Shown here in pieces: positions 1-5,267 of a stretch of DNA of 5,267 nucleotides; the first letter of the stretch is position 1, and each line of letters starts with the position of its first letter. The stretch is taken from assembly GCA_902796505.1 (NCBI GenBank), contig CADBPA010000050.1, forward strand, positions 1 to 5,267, read 5' to 3'. This DNA comes from an uncultured Ruminococcus sp. Lineage in GTDB: Bacteria > Bacillota > Clostridia > Oscillospirales > CAG-272. The notes below the pieces were generated by a model. It worked only from the letters and a program-made list of their open reading frames with translations. It was not told the DNA's origin and did not search any database. The position numbers were made by a program, and so were the translations under genes.

Positions 1-2387
1 CGGTTATCCGGATTCCAATCGGGGTACCAGCCGTTCTGTTGACGGGAAACCAAAGCGGTAATGATCAGTTTCGGACAGCTCTTGAAGGTCTGAGAACCGA
101 TGTAGATCACCGATTTCGGGATCGTGATCCGCCGCAGGATCGAGCAGCCCCGGAAGGCGCGATGCCCGATGCGGACGAGCGTGGAGGGAAGGATCACGGC
201 GGAAAGCGAAGCACAGCCGGAGAACGCGTCGTCAGGCACTTCGGTATATCCTTCCGCAATGTCGATCGAGGTGATCTGCGTGTTTTGGAAGATCGCCGCG
301 AAAGAGAGAACGGTCTTTCCGTACATCTCATGCGGCAGGAGAACGTCGGTCTTATCGTCGAGATATTCGGTCAGAATAATTCCGCCGTCCGCCTCTTCGT
401 AGCGGAAGGCTTCGGAGTAACGCGCGATGAGCGTAAGATTTTCCGTTCCGACGGGGGAGGAAAAGTCGAACGGAATCTCGGCTTCTTCTGCAAACCATCC
501 GTCAAAGCGGTAGGCGATTCGCTCTGCGTGCTCCGGCTCGGCGGCATACTCGTCCGAGGAGAGCGTCTGCCGCGTGAGGACGTCGCCCGAACGGAAGGTC
601 AATGTGACCTGAACGGTTTCCCATTTTGCCGTCAGCACAAGGTCTTCCGCGCCGATCGGCTTCGAGAAATCAAACGGCTCGTTCGTGTCTGCGGCGTACC
701 AGCCGGTAAGCACTTCGGTGTGCTTCTTGGAAAGTTCCGGCGCGACCGCTTTTTCACCGTAATCAACGATCTGTTCCGCGACGGCAATGCCGTCGGAAAG
801 ATAGGTCAGCCTGACGCGGATTTTCTCATATACCGCGTGCAAAACAAGGTTTGATTTACCGATCGGGGAACGGAAGTCATAAAGATCGTCCGCGCCTTCC
901 GCCTGCCATCCGAGAAAACGGTATCCGTCTTTTTCGGGAGCGTCGGGCGGAGTGATCGTTTCGTCGGAATAGAGGCGAATTTGCGACACGGGTGCGCCGT
1001 CTGCGTAAAAAACAGCCGAAACAGGCAGAGTGTTCCAGACCGCGGTCAACGTCAAGGGAGATCTGCCGACCGGTCGGGAGAAGTCAAATATTTCTCCGGC
1101 GAGCGACCAGCCGCCGAAAACGTAGAGGAGTTTTTCGGGAAGCTGCGGAGGGGTGACGGTCTCGTCCGAATTGACGCTTTCGCGCCGGATGAGATCTCCG
1201 TCTGAGTAGAAACTGACGGTCACCGAAACGATCGGAGGAATATCCTCCTGCCATACTGCCGTCAAGGTAAAATCCGATTTTCCGACCGGGGCGGTAACGT
1301 CATAAATTTCACCGTCCCTCATCCATCCGGCGAGATGAAACCCGTCTTTTTCCGGAGCGGGAGGCGTGAGAGCCTGATCGGACATAACCGTGACTTCCGC
1401 GATCTTTTCTTCATCGGAGAAGAAGACGACTTTGACCGGCACCGCCTGCCAGATCGCCGAAAGCGAGAGATCCTCTTTTCCTGCCGGTGCGGTAAGATCC
1501 ATCGGCGCGCTCTCCCCATGACTTGCCCAACCGGCAAGCGAATAGAGGAGTTTTTCCGAAAGCGCCGGAGGCGAAAGCGGTTCGTCTGACATTTGCGTGA
1601 TCTTCGCCACCTCGTCTCCGTCCGAAAAATAGCGGACGGTGATCTGCTTTGCGGTATAGAGCGCAGTCAGCGTAAGGTCGGCTTTTCCGACCGGCTTCGT
1701 AAAATCAAACGGTTCGGTATCGCCCTCGCAAAACCAGCCGGCGAAGACGAGCGCGGGATCGTCCGGGGCGTCCGGCGGGGAGATCTGCCGATCCGAATCG
1801 GCGGAAATTCGCGACACGGGTACGCCTTTTGCAAGGAAAGTTACCCGGATCTCAACCGGCGACCAGCCCGCCGTAAAGACGACGTCCTCTCCGCCGATCG
1901 GAGAAGAAAAATCAAAAGCTTCCTTCGCACCGGTGGCAAACCAGCCGGAGAAAACGCAGATCGGATCTTCCGGCAGATCGGGCGGCGTGATCACGCTGTA
2001 AGGCGGAAGCTCCTCGCTGCGGATCCTCTCGCCGCGCGAGAGAAAGGAAACCTTGACCGTCCGGGCGTCGTAGCGCGCGTACAGATCGAGATCCTGCTCG
2101 CCGACCGGTTTTGTAAAATCAAACGGATCGTCCTCTCCCTCGGCAAACCAGCCGAGAAGCAGGCTTGCTTTTTCTTCGGGAAGATCCGGCGGCGTGACCG
2201 TTTCTTCCGCCCGGATCGTTTGCTCGCGGAGAATTTCACCGTCCGAGAAGAAACGAACGGTGACGCTCCTGCTTTGGGACGTATCCTGTTCGCCCGGTGT
2301 CTGCGGCTCGTCGGGCATACATGCGGCGGCGGTGATCAGAAGAGCAAAGAGCAGGAGCGCGAATGTGAAAGTTCGCAATGATTTCAT
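1..2387 (-). CDS. Surface lipoprotein with nine InlB B-like repeats and BspA-type leucine-rich repeats (C-terminus beyond left edge)
   Basis: Reading leftward from ATG at 2385-2387, 795 codons stay open to the edge, so the gene is partial. Residues 1-22 form a lipoprotein-type signal peptide: Lys2/Arg5, a hydrophobic run LLLFALLITAAA, then Cys23. The lipobox is slightly non-canonical, with Ala at -3. A short Pro/Glu/Gln linker (24-40) leads to nine tandem repeats of 67-71 residues (about 41-659) ending in patterns such as GWF...PFDFTKPVG...LTLTAVW, typical of the InlB B-repeat / Listeria-Bacteroides repeat (Flg_new) family. Residues 660-795 carry BspA-type LRRs (AFSGCASLSAVILPSTL, AFRGCSILRRITIPKSV) and the block-ending motif GWYPDWNPDN. 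Such proteins are usually cell-surface adhesins or ligand binders; the specific ligand here is unknown. The start is fixed by AAAGGA seven nt upstream. It follows the kinase-like gene by 11 nt, and no terminator lies between them. The family call is strong; adhesion is inferred. Confidence 0.9.
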   Translation of the reverse strand, partial: MKSLRTFTFALLLFALLITAAACMPDEPQTPGEQDTSQSRSVTVRFFSDGEILREQTIRAEETVTPPDLPEEKASLLLGWFAEGEDDPFDFTKPVGEQDLDLYARYDARTVKVSFLSRGERIRSEELPPYSVITPPDLPEDPICVFSGWFATGAKEAFDFSSPIGGEDVVFTAGWSPVEIRVTFLAKGVPVSRISADSDRQISPPDAPDDPALVFAGWFCEGDTEPFDFTKPVGKADLTLTALYTAKQITVRYFSDGDEVAKITQMSDEPLSPPALSEKLLYSLAGWASHGESAPMDLTAPAGKEDLSLSAIWQAVPVKVVFFSDEEKIAEVTVMSDQALTPPAPEKDGFHLAGWMRDGEIYDVTAPVGKSDFTLTAVWQEDIPPIVSVTVSFYSDGDLIRRESVNSDETVTPPQLPEKLLYVFGGWSLAGEIFDFSRPVGRSPLTLTAVWNTLPVSAVFYADGAPVSQIRLYSDETITPPDAPEKDGYRFLGWQAEGADDLYDFRSPIGKSNLVLHAVYEKIRVRLTYLSDGIAVAEQIVDYGEKAVAPELSKKHTEVLTGWYAADTNEPFDFSKPIGAEDLVLTAKWETVQVTLTFRSGDVLTRQTLSSDEYAAEPEHAERIAYRFDGWFAEEAEIPFDFSSPVGTENLTLIARYSEAFRYEEADGGIILTEYLDDKTDVLLPHEMYGKTVLSFAAIFQNTQITSIDIAEGYTEVPDDAFSGCASLSAVILPSTLVRIGHRAFRGCSILRRITIPKSVIYIGSQTFKSCPKLIITALVSRQQNGWYPDWNPDN
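54..293 (-). repeat. BspA-type leucine-rich repeats (LRR_5), 23-residue period
   Basis: Protein residues 699-778 contain four successive units: IFQNTQITSIDIAEGYTEVP, AFSGCASLSAVILPSTLVRI, AFRGCSILRRITIPKSVIYI and a shorter last one beginning TFKSCPKLIITA. The two central units are exactly 23 residues each and match the LRR_5 pattern (AFxGCxxLxxIxIPxSVxxIG). The last unit passes into GWYPDWNPDN, the segment that commonly closes such blocks in Clostridia-type proteins, so the array itself appears to be complete within the window. Confidence 0.88.
411..2267 (-). repeat. Nine tandem InlB B-like repeats (protein-level, ~207 bp period)
   Basis: In coding order the units are at about 2267-2064, 2063-1857, 1856-1650, 1649-1443, 1442-1230, 1229-1029, 1028-822, 821-615 and 614-411. 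Each encodes a beta-strand opening (hydrophobic-x-F/Y-SDG), a central TPPxxP segment, a GW core, a (Y/F)DFxxP(V/I)G turn and a closing LTLTAxW/Y strand. Units are clearly homologous but diverged in DNA, so this is an old array, not a recent expansion. The fifth unit ends with a short extra linker (EDIPPI). The recurring plus-strand string CCGACCGG / CCGATCGG is just the reverse complement of the Pro-(Val/Ile)-Gly codons. Confidence 0.9.
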
Positions 2388-2394
2388 ATCGTTT

Positions 2395-2400
2395 TCCTTT
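2395..2400 (-). promoter_or_regulatory. Ribosome binding site of the lipoprotein, overlapping the upstream stop codon
   Basis: On the minus strand the sequence reads TAAAGGAAAACGATATG. TAA (2401-2399) is the stop of the kinase-like gene, and AAAGGA (2400-2395) lies 7 nt before the lipoprotein ATG. Sharing bases between stop codon and Shine-Dalgarno sequence is the usual layout for translational coupling: ribosomes ending the first gene can start the second. Confidence 0.8.
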
Positions 2401-3028
2401 ATTCTTCCATCAGTTTTTCGGCTGAAAGCGCGATCAGTTTCGCCGTTCCTTCGATGCCGAGCGTGGAGGAGTTGATCGCCATGTCGTAATTGTCGTAGCG
2501 CCCCCACTTGTTTCCGGTGTAGAAATTATAATAGGAGGCGCGGCGCCGATCGGTCTTGTTGATCAGATCGACGACCTGCGTGGGCTTCACGTCCGGGTGA
2601 CGCTCCATCACGCGTGCCTTGCGATGGTCGAGATCTCCGTAAATGAAGATACGGAAGAGATCGGCCTTTTCCCGCAGAACGTAGTCGGCGCACCGTCCGA
2701 TGATGACGCAGCTTCCTTTCGCAGCGTATTCCTTTATGACCTCGGATTGCAGAATAAAGAGTTTATCCGAAAGCGGCATTTTGTAACCGAAGTGCATCGC
2801 CGCGCCGAAGGTGTTCGAGCCCATGGCGAGCGTATAGAGCAGGCTGTTCGCCGCCGATTCGTCCGTCGTGCGGATGACGTCCTCGTTCAGTTTTCCCTTG
2901 GACGCCGCGTCGGTAATAAGCTGTTCGTCGTAGATCGGAATGCCGAGCCGTTTTGCGACGATCTCGCCGATCTCCCGGCCTCCGCTGCCGTATTGGCGCC
3001 CGATGGTGATGACCAGATTTTTTGCCAT
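2399..3028 (-). CDS. Cytidylate kinase-like family protein
   Basis: This 209-residue P-loop NTPase belongs to the cytidylate kinase-like family (Cytidylate_kin2 type). Residues 7-21 form the nucleotide-binding loop, ITIGRQYGSGGREIG, which has the Gly-rich shape of a Walker A motif but no usual Lys, as is typical of this family. IPIYDEQLI (30-38) is the conserved strand after the loop, CVIIGRCADYVL (107-118) a second core motif, and RRRASYYNFYTGNKWG (151-166) the Arg-rich lid with NYDMAINSSTLGIEG (170-184) after it. True cytidylate kinase phosphorylates CMP/dCMP, but members of this family are mostly untested, so the substrate is uncertain. The open frame extends upstream to 3298, but the ATG at 3026-3028 is chosen because AAGGAGG sits 7 nt before it and homology begins there. 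It is cytosolic, with no signal peptide or membrane segment. It is the first gene of an apparent operon with the lipoprotein and has its own promoter. Confidence 0.92.
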   Translation of the reverse strand: MAKNLVITIGRQYGSGGREIGEIVAKRLGIPIYDEQLITDAASKGKLNEDVIRTTDESAANSLLYTLAMGSNTFGAAMHFGYKMPLSDKLFILQSEVIKEYAAKGSCVIIGRCADYVLREKADLFRIFIYGDLDHRKARVMERHPDVKPTQVVDLINKTDRRRASYYNFYTGNKWGRYDNYDMAINSSTLGIEGTAKLIALSAEKLMEE

Positions 3029-3035
3029 AGGGATT

Positions 3036-3042
3036 CCTCCTT
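3036..3042 (-). promoter_or_regulatory. Strong ribosome binding site of the kinase-like gene
   Basis: The minus strand reads AAGGAGG, then 7 nt, then ATG at 3028. This near-perfect Shine-Dalgarno sequence decides the start codon and rules out the long upstream in-frame extension. Confidence 0.88.
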
Positions 3043-3071
3043 TTTCGGTCGAAATAGATTTCTTTTTTATC

Positions 3072-3100
3072 ATTTTATCACAAAAACAGAATTTTGTAAA
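3072..3100 (-). promoter_or_regulatory. Predicted sigma-A promoter for the kinase-like / lipoprotein operon
   Basis: The minus strand shows a -35 box TTTACA (3100-3095), exactly 17 nt, then -10 TAAAAT (3077-3072) preceded by TGA, giving an extended -10 (TGnTAAAAT). Transcription would start near 3065, leaving a leader of roughly 35-40 nt before the ATG. Assigned by consensus match and spacing only. Confidence 0.72.
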
Positions 3101-3113
3101 GGCTTTCTTACGG

Positions 3114-3127
3114 TTTTTTGCAAAAAA
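3114..3127. promoter_or_regulatory. 14-bp perfect palindrome centred between the divergent promoters
   Basis: TTTTTTGCAAAAAA is a perfect inverted repeat whose centre (between 3120 and 3121) is also the exact midpoint between the two -35 boxes (3100 and 3141). It could be a shared operator or an UP-element-like A/T tract serving both promoters, or chance in AT-rich DNA. No regulator is identified. Confidence 0.4.
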
Positions 3128-3140
3128 GAAGAGAAGAATC

Positions 3141-3169
3141 TTGTTTTTTTCTGCAAAATATGTTAAAAT
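3141..3169 (+). promoter_or_regulatory. Predicted sigma-A promoter for nnr
   Basis: A -35 box TTGTTT (3141-3146), exactly 17 nt, then -10 TAAAAT (3164-3169) preceded by TGT, so again an extended -10 (TGnTAAAAT). The start of transcription would be near 3176, giving a very short leader of under 20 nt that already contains the GAGGTGAT ribosome binding site. Confidence 0.75.
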
Positions 3170-3184
3170 CGGAAAAAAGACCGT

Positions 3185-3192
3185 GAGGTGAT
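3185..3192 (+). promoter_or_regulatory. Ribosome binding site of nnr; bears on the start codon
   Basis: GAGGTGAT matches eight bases of the extended anti-Shine-Dalgarno complement (AGGAGGTGATC). Two ATG codons follow in tandem at 3193 and 3196. The GAGG core is only 4 nt from the first and 7 nt from the second, the same spacing as the other two starts in this window, so 3196 may be the true start. Confidence 0.75.
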
Positions 3193-4746
3193 ATGATGAG
3201 AATTCTTCCTTCCTCCGAAGTACGCGCTCTGGAAGAATACGCCTTTTCGCGTTTCGGAACCGACGGGCGGCAGATGATCGCAAACTGTGCTGCCGCACTT
3301 GCGGAATGCGTCCGCAGGGAAATCTCTGAAGGCGGACGGGTGATCATCCTCTGCGGCCCCGGCAATAACGGGGCGGACGGATACGCCCTCGCTGCGATCC
3401 TCCTCGAAGAAAAGATCTGCTCACCCACCGTCCTGAACGTATTCGGAAAAACGCCGACCGGTGCGGACTGCCGGTTTTATTATGACAAATGTGAGGCCGT
3501 ATGCGAGATTCTGACGCCGGAGGAAATTTCCGACCTCAATGGGTTCTTTGCCTCGGCGGACTGCATCGTAGACGCGATTTTCGGGACGGGAGCGCGCGGC
3601 GAGATTCCCGAAGCGTTATCGCGCGTTGCCATGGCGGCGGCTGCCGCCGAAAAGCCGCTTCGCATCGCCGTGGATTTTCCGCTCGGCATCTCCGCCGAAA
3701 GCGGGGAGGTTTTTCCCGGGGCGATCCGGGCGGATATGACGCTCTCTCCGCTCGTTCTGAAATGGGGGCAGTTCGCTCCGGCGGCGGTAGAGTATATCGG
3801 AAAACTGATCCCCGCCGATCTCGGACTGCCGATGGAGCAGATCGCAGAAGAATACGGCGCAAAAAATATTTATTTCGGCGAAGAGGAATGCCGGGTGGCT
3901 CTTCCGAAGCGAAAAAAGACCGGCAACAAGGGCGATTTCGGAAAACTGCTTCTCATCTGCGGATCGGAAAAATATCCCGGAGCGGCGGATCTTTCGCTCT
4001 CGGCGGCGCTTCGCGGCGGATGCGGATACTGCTGCTACCTCGGGACGGAAAAAGTCGCCGGGCGGCTTCTCAAAAAATATCCCGAAGCGCTCTACCGCAT
4101 CTCTCCTCCGCTTGCTGAATGGACGGAGGAGCAGATCGGGCAGACCGCAGCCTTTTCGGACGGGTTTTCCGCGATCGTCATCGGTCCGGGACTCGGAAGA
4201 AGCGACGCGCTCCGCAGGCTTCTCTTTGCACTCCTTCGCCGTCCCGGGGGCACGCTGGTGATCGACGCTGACGCGATCAATTCGCTCTCCGACGTGAGAG
4301 AAGAAGCCAAAGAAGCTATTCGCGCGGCGGACAGAGGGGTGATCCTGACGCCGCATCCGCTGGAGTTTTCCCGATTGACCGGGAAAAGCGTCGCAGAGAT
4401 CGAAGCCGACCGTCCGGCGGCAGCCTCGGAGTATGCCGAAGAATCGGGTGCGATCGTTCTGCTCAAGGGGGCGCGGACTATAATTTCCGCCGGAGAGCGA
4501 GTCCTCGTCAATTCCTCCGGTTCCGACGCGCTTGCCAAAGCCGGAAGCGGAGACGTTCTTGCAGGGCTCGTCGGATCTCTTGCCGCAATGGGAACCTCCC
4601 CCGAATCTGCCGCCGCCTGCGCCGCCTATCTGCACGGAAGGGCAGGCGAGGAACTTGCGAAAATCTATTCTTCCTTCGGAGTAACGCCTTCGGATCTGCC
4701 GAAAGAGATCGCGCGGCAGATCGCCGTCGTAACGCGCCGCAAGTAA
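3193..4746 (+). CDS. nnr: Bifunctional NAD(P)H-hydrate epimerase / ADP- or ATP-dependent NAD(P)H-hydrate dehydratase
   Basis: This 517-residue cytosolic repair enzyme is a full-length YjeF-type fusion. It restores NAD(P)H from damaged hydrated NAD(P)HX: the N-terminal half interconverts the R and S epimers, and the C-terminal half dehydrates S-NAD(P)HX using ADP (bacterial type). The epimerase domain (about 1-225) shows CGPGNNGADGYALA (54-67), DAIFGTG (127-133) and VDFPLG (160-165). The ribokinase-like dehydratase domain (about 235-517) shows GDFGKLLLICGS (247-258), IGPGLG (330-335), IDADAIN (357-363), LTPHPLEFSRLTG (385-397), LLKGA (423-427) and KAGSGDVLAG (449-458), which holds the catalytic-type GxGD Asp. 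The epimerase half departs from the usual NNGGDG, PSG and LMENAG motifs. Start is at 3193 or the adjacent in-frame ATG at 3196, favoured by ribosome-binding-site spacing. It is transcribed alone from its own promoter, away from the kinase operon, and ends before a strong terminator. Confidence 0.96.
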   Translation: MMRILPSSEVRALEEYAFSRFGTDGRQMIANCAAALAECVRREISEGGRVIILCGPGNNGADGYALAAILLEEKICSPTVLNVFGKTPTGADCRFYYDKCEAVCEILTPEEISDLNGFFASADCIVDAIFGTGARGEIPEALSRVAMAAAAAEKPLRIAVDFPLGISAESGEVFPGAIRADMTLSPLVLKWGQFAPAAVEYIGKLIPADLGLPMEQIAEEYGAKNIYFGEEECRVALPKRKKTGNKGDFGKLLLICGSEKYPGAADLSLSAALRGGCGYCCYLGTEKVAGRLLKKYPEALYRISPPLAEWTEEQIGQTAAFSDGFSAIVIGPGLGRSDALRRLLFALLRRPGGTLVIDADAINSLSDVREEAKEAIRAADRGVILTPHPLEFSRLTGKSVAEIEADRPAAASEYAEESGAIVLLKGARTIISAGERVLVNSSGSDALAKAGSGDVLAGLVGSLAAMGTSPESAAACAAYLHGRAGEELAKIYSSFGVTPSDLPKEIARQIAVVTRRK

Positions 4747-4788
4747 GAATTTCTTCGGAAAAAGCGATACAGGAAAAGCCGTTTTATC

Positions 4789-4821
4789 AAAAAAAGAACT
4801 GCCGAAAAGCAGTTCTTTTTT
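4789..4821. terminator. Bidirectional intrinsic terminator between convergent genes
   Basis: GAACTGC (4796-4802), loop CGAAAA, GCAGTTC (4809-4815) form a 7-bp core stem, flanked by A7 on the left and T6 on the right, so the stem can extend to 13 bp and a U-tract follows on either strand. It lies 42 nt after the nnr stop and 28 nt beyond the stop of the convergent SLH gene, so it probably ends both transcripts. Confidence 0.92.
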
Positions 4822-4849
4822 GCTTTTTGTAAATAATTATTAGCAAATT

Positions 4850-5267
4850 TCATCGTTTTCCGAGCATTCGGTAAAGATATCGGGCGGCATCGGCTTTGGT
4901 GACGTTTGCGGCGAGATCGTCTGCCGAAGTGAAGATCCCTCCGGCAAGCATCGCGTAAACGCCCGCCCGCGCATAGAGCGGAACTTCGCTTTCCACAGCA
5001 AAGACGGTCAGCTCGGCGTCGGATTGCTGCGCGGTCAGATCGGCGAGAACGGCTGCCGCTTCGTATCGGGTGATCGGGCGGTTGGGAGAGAAAAGAAGCT
5101 TTCCGTTCTCGAACGTCGGATCGATGATGCCGATTTTCTGCGCCGTCGCAATATAGCCGACAAGCGAGGAGGGGATTTCGTCGTTGTCGTCAAAATAGGT
5201 CTGCGCAAGGCTTGCATCCCGTCGGACGCCTTTCGCCTTCATCGCCATAGCGACAAATTCCGCGCGC
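4850..5267 (-). CDS. C-terminal part of an SLH-domain (S-layer homology) surface protein; start beyond right edge
   Basis: The last 138 codons are visible, ending in TGA at 4852-4850. The frame stays open to the edge past the internal ATG at 5248, and the codons before that Met (RAEFVA) continue a clear SLH motif, so the gene is partial and that Met is not the start. Three SLH-like segments can be seen: the end of one (RAEFVAMAMKA), a complete one with YFDDNDEIPSSLVGYI, KIGIID, FSPNRPITRYEAAAVLADL, and a weaker last one with FAVESEVPLYARAGVYAMLA, GGIF, NVTKADAARYLYRML. A C-terminal SLH triplet typically attaches exported proteins non-covalently to secondary cell-wall polymer. What the missing N-terminal part does cannot be told. 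The last unit has VTK where ITR is usual. The gene is convergent with nnr and shares its terminator. Confidence 0.88.
   Translation of the reverse strand, partial: RAEFVAMAMKAKGVRRDASLAQTYFDDNDEIPSSLVGYIATAQKIGIIDPTFENGKLLFSPNRPITRYEAAAVLADLTAQQSDAELTVFAVESEVPLYARAGVYAMLAGGIFTSADDLAANVTKADAARYLYRMLGKR

Noticed and set aside
39..854. Plus-strand 271-codon open frame opposite the lipoprotein
   Set aside because: It is antisense to the repeat/LRR coding frame, is rich in Arg/Asp with no recognisable domain, and has no convincing ribosome binding site. The minus frame shows clear family motifs.
411..2267. ~207-bp periodicity with recurring CCGACCGG/CCGATCGG as a CRISPR array or operator series
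   Set aside because: The recurring string encodes Pro-Val/Ile-Gly in each protein repeat, and the period equals the repeat length in codons. No conserved direct repeat with unique spacers is present.
1593..2381. Plus-strand 262-codon open frame opposite repeats 1-4
   Set aside because: It is a shadow of the repeats: its periodic pattern (ADR..KIKR..GKPAG) is the reverse-complement reading of the conserved repeat codons.
3114..3127. T6GCA6 palindrome as an intrinsic terminator
   Set aside because: The stem is nearly all A/T with no loop and would be too weak; it lies between divergent promoters, where a terminator has no role.
3029..3298. N-terminal extension of the kinase-like gene upstream of 3028
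   Set aside because: The extra residues have no family similarity, run through the divergent promoter region and into nnr, and the ATG at 3028 has a strong AAGGAGG site.
3616..4635. Minus-strand 339-codon open frame inside nnr
   Set aside because: It is antisense to well-conserved Nnr motifs, low in recognisable features and composed mainly of Arg/Gly/Ser-rich reverse-complement sequence.
4665..4853. Minus-strand 62-codon open frame across the terminator region
   Set aside because: It runs through the terminator hairpin and into the nnr 3' end, has no ribosome binding site and shows no recognisable domain.

Overview
The window suggests a Gram-positive, Clostridia-like bacterium, probably an uncultured or gut-type lineage. 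The clues are strong AGGAGG-type ribosome binding sites, AT-rich sigma-A promoters with extended -10 elements set in otherwise moderately GC-rich coding DNA, a lipoprotein combining InlB-type repeats with BspA-type leucine-rich repeats, and an SLH-anchored protein. Lineage is an inference from gene content; no rRNA or other phylogenetic marker is present.

Layout, left to right. Positions 1-2387 (minus strand) hold most of a large surface lipoprotein whose C-terminal end lies beyond the left edge: a lipoprotein-type signal peptide, nine tandem ~68-residue InlB B-like repeats, then a BspA-type leucine-rich repeat block. It follows a cytidylate kinase-like gene (2399-3028, minus) with only 11 nt between them, and the kinase stop codon overlaps the lipoprotein's Shine-Dalgarno sequence, so the two look translationally coupled in one operon. 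Positions 3029-3192 are an AT-rich divergent promoter region with two sigma-A promoters in mirror-image arrangement around a 14-bp palindrome. On the plus strand, 3193-4746 encodes the bifunctional NAD(P)HX repair enzyme Nnr (epimerase plus ADP/ATP-dependent dehydratase). A 13-bp-stem bidirectional terminator (4789-4821) separates it from the convergent C-terminal end of an SLH-domain protein (4850-5267, minus) whose start lies beyond the right edge.

Functionally the window mixes cytosolic metabolism and repair (Nnr, the kinase-like protein) with cell-surface proteins (repeat lipoprotein, SLH protein). No mobile element, CRISPR array, tRNA or rRNA was seen. No clear new system is evident. The points most worth a second look are the tight coupling of a nucleotide-kinase-like gene to a surface adhesin-like lipoprotein, the mirror-symmetric divergent promoter, and departures from consensus in the epimerase half of Nnr.
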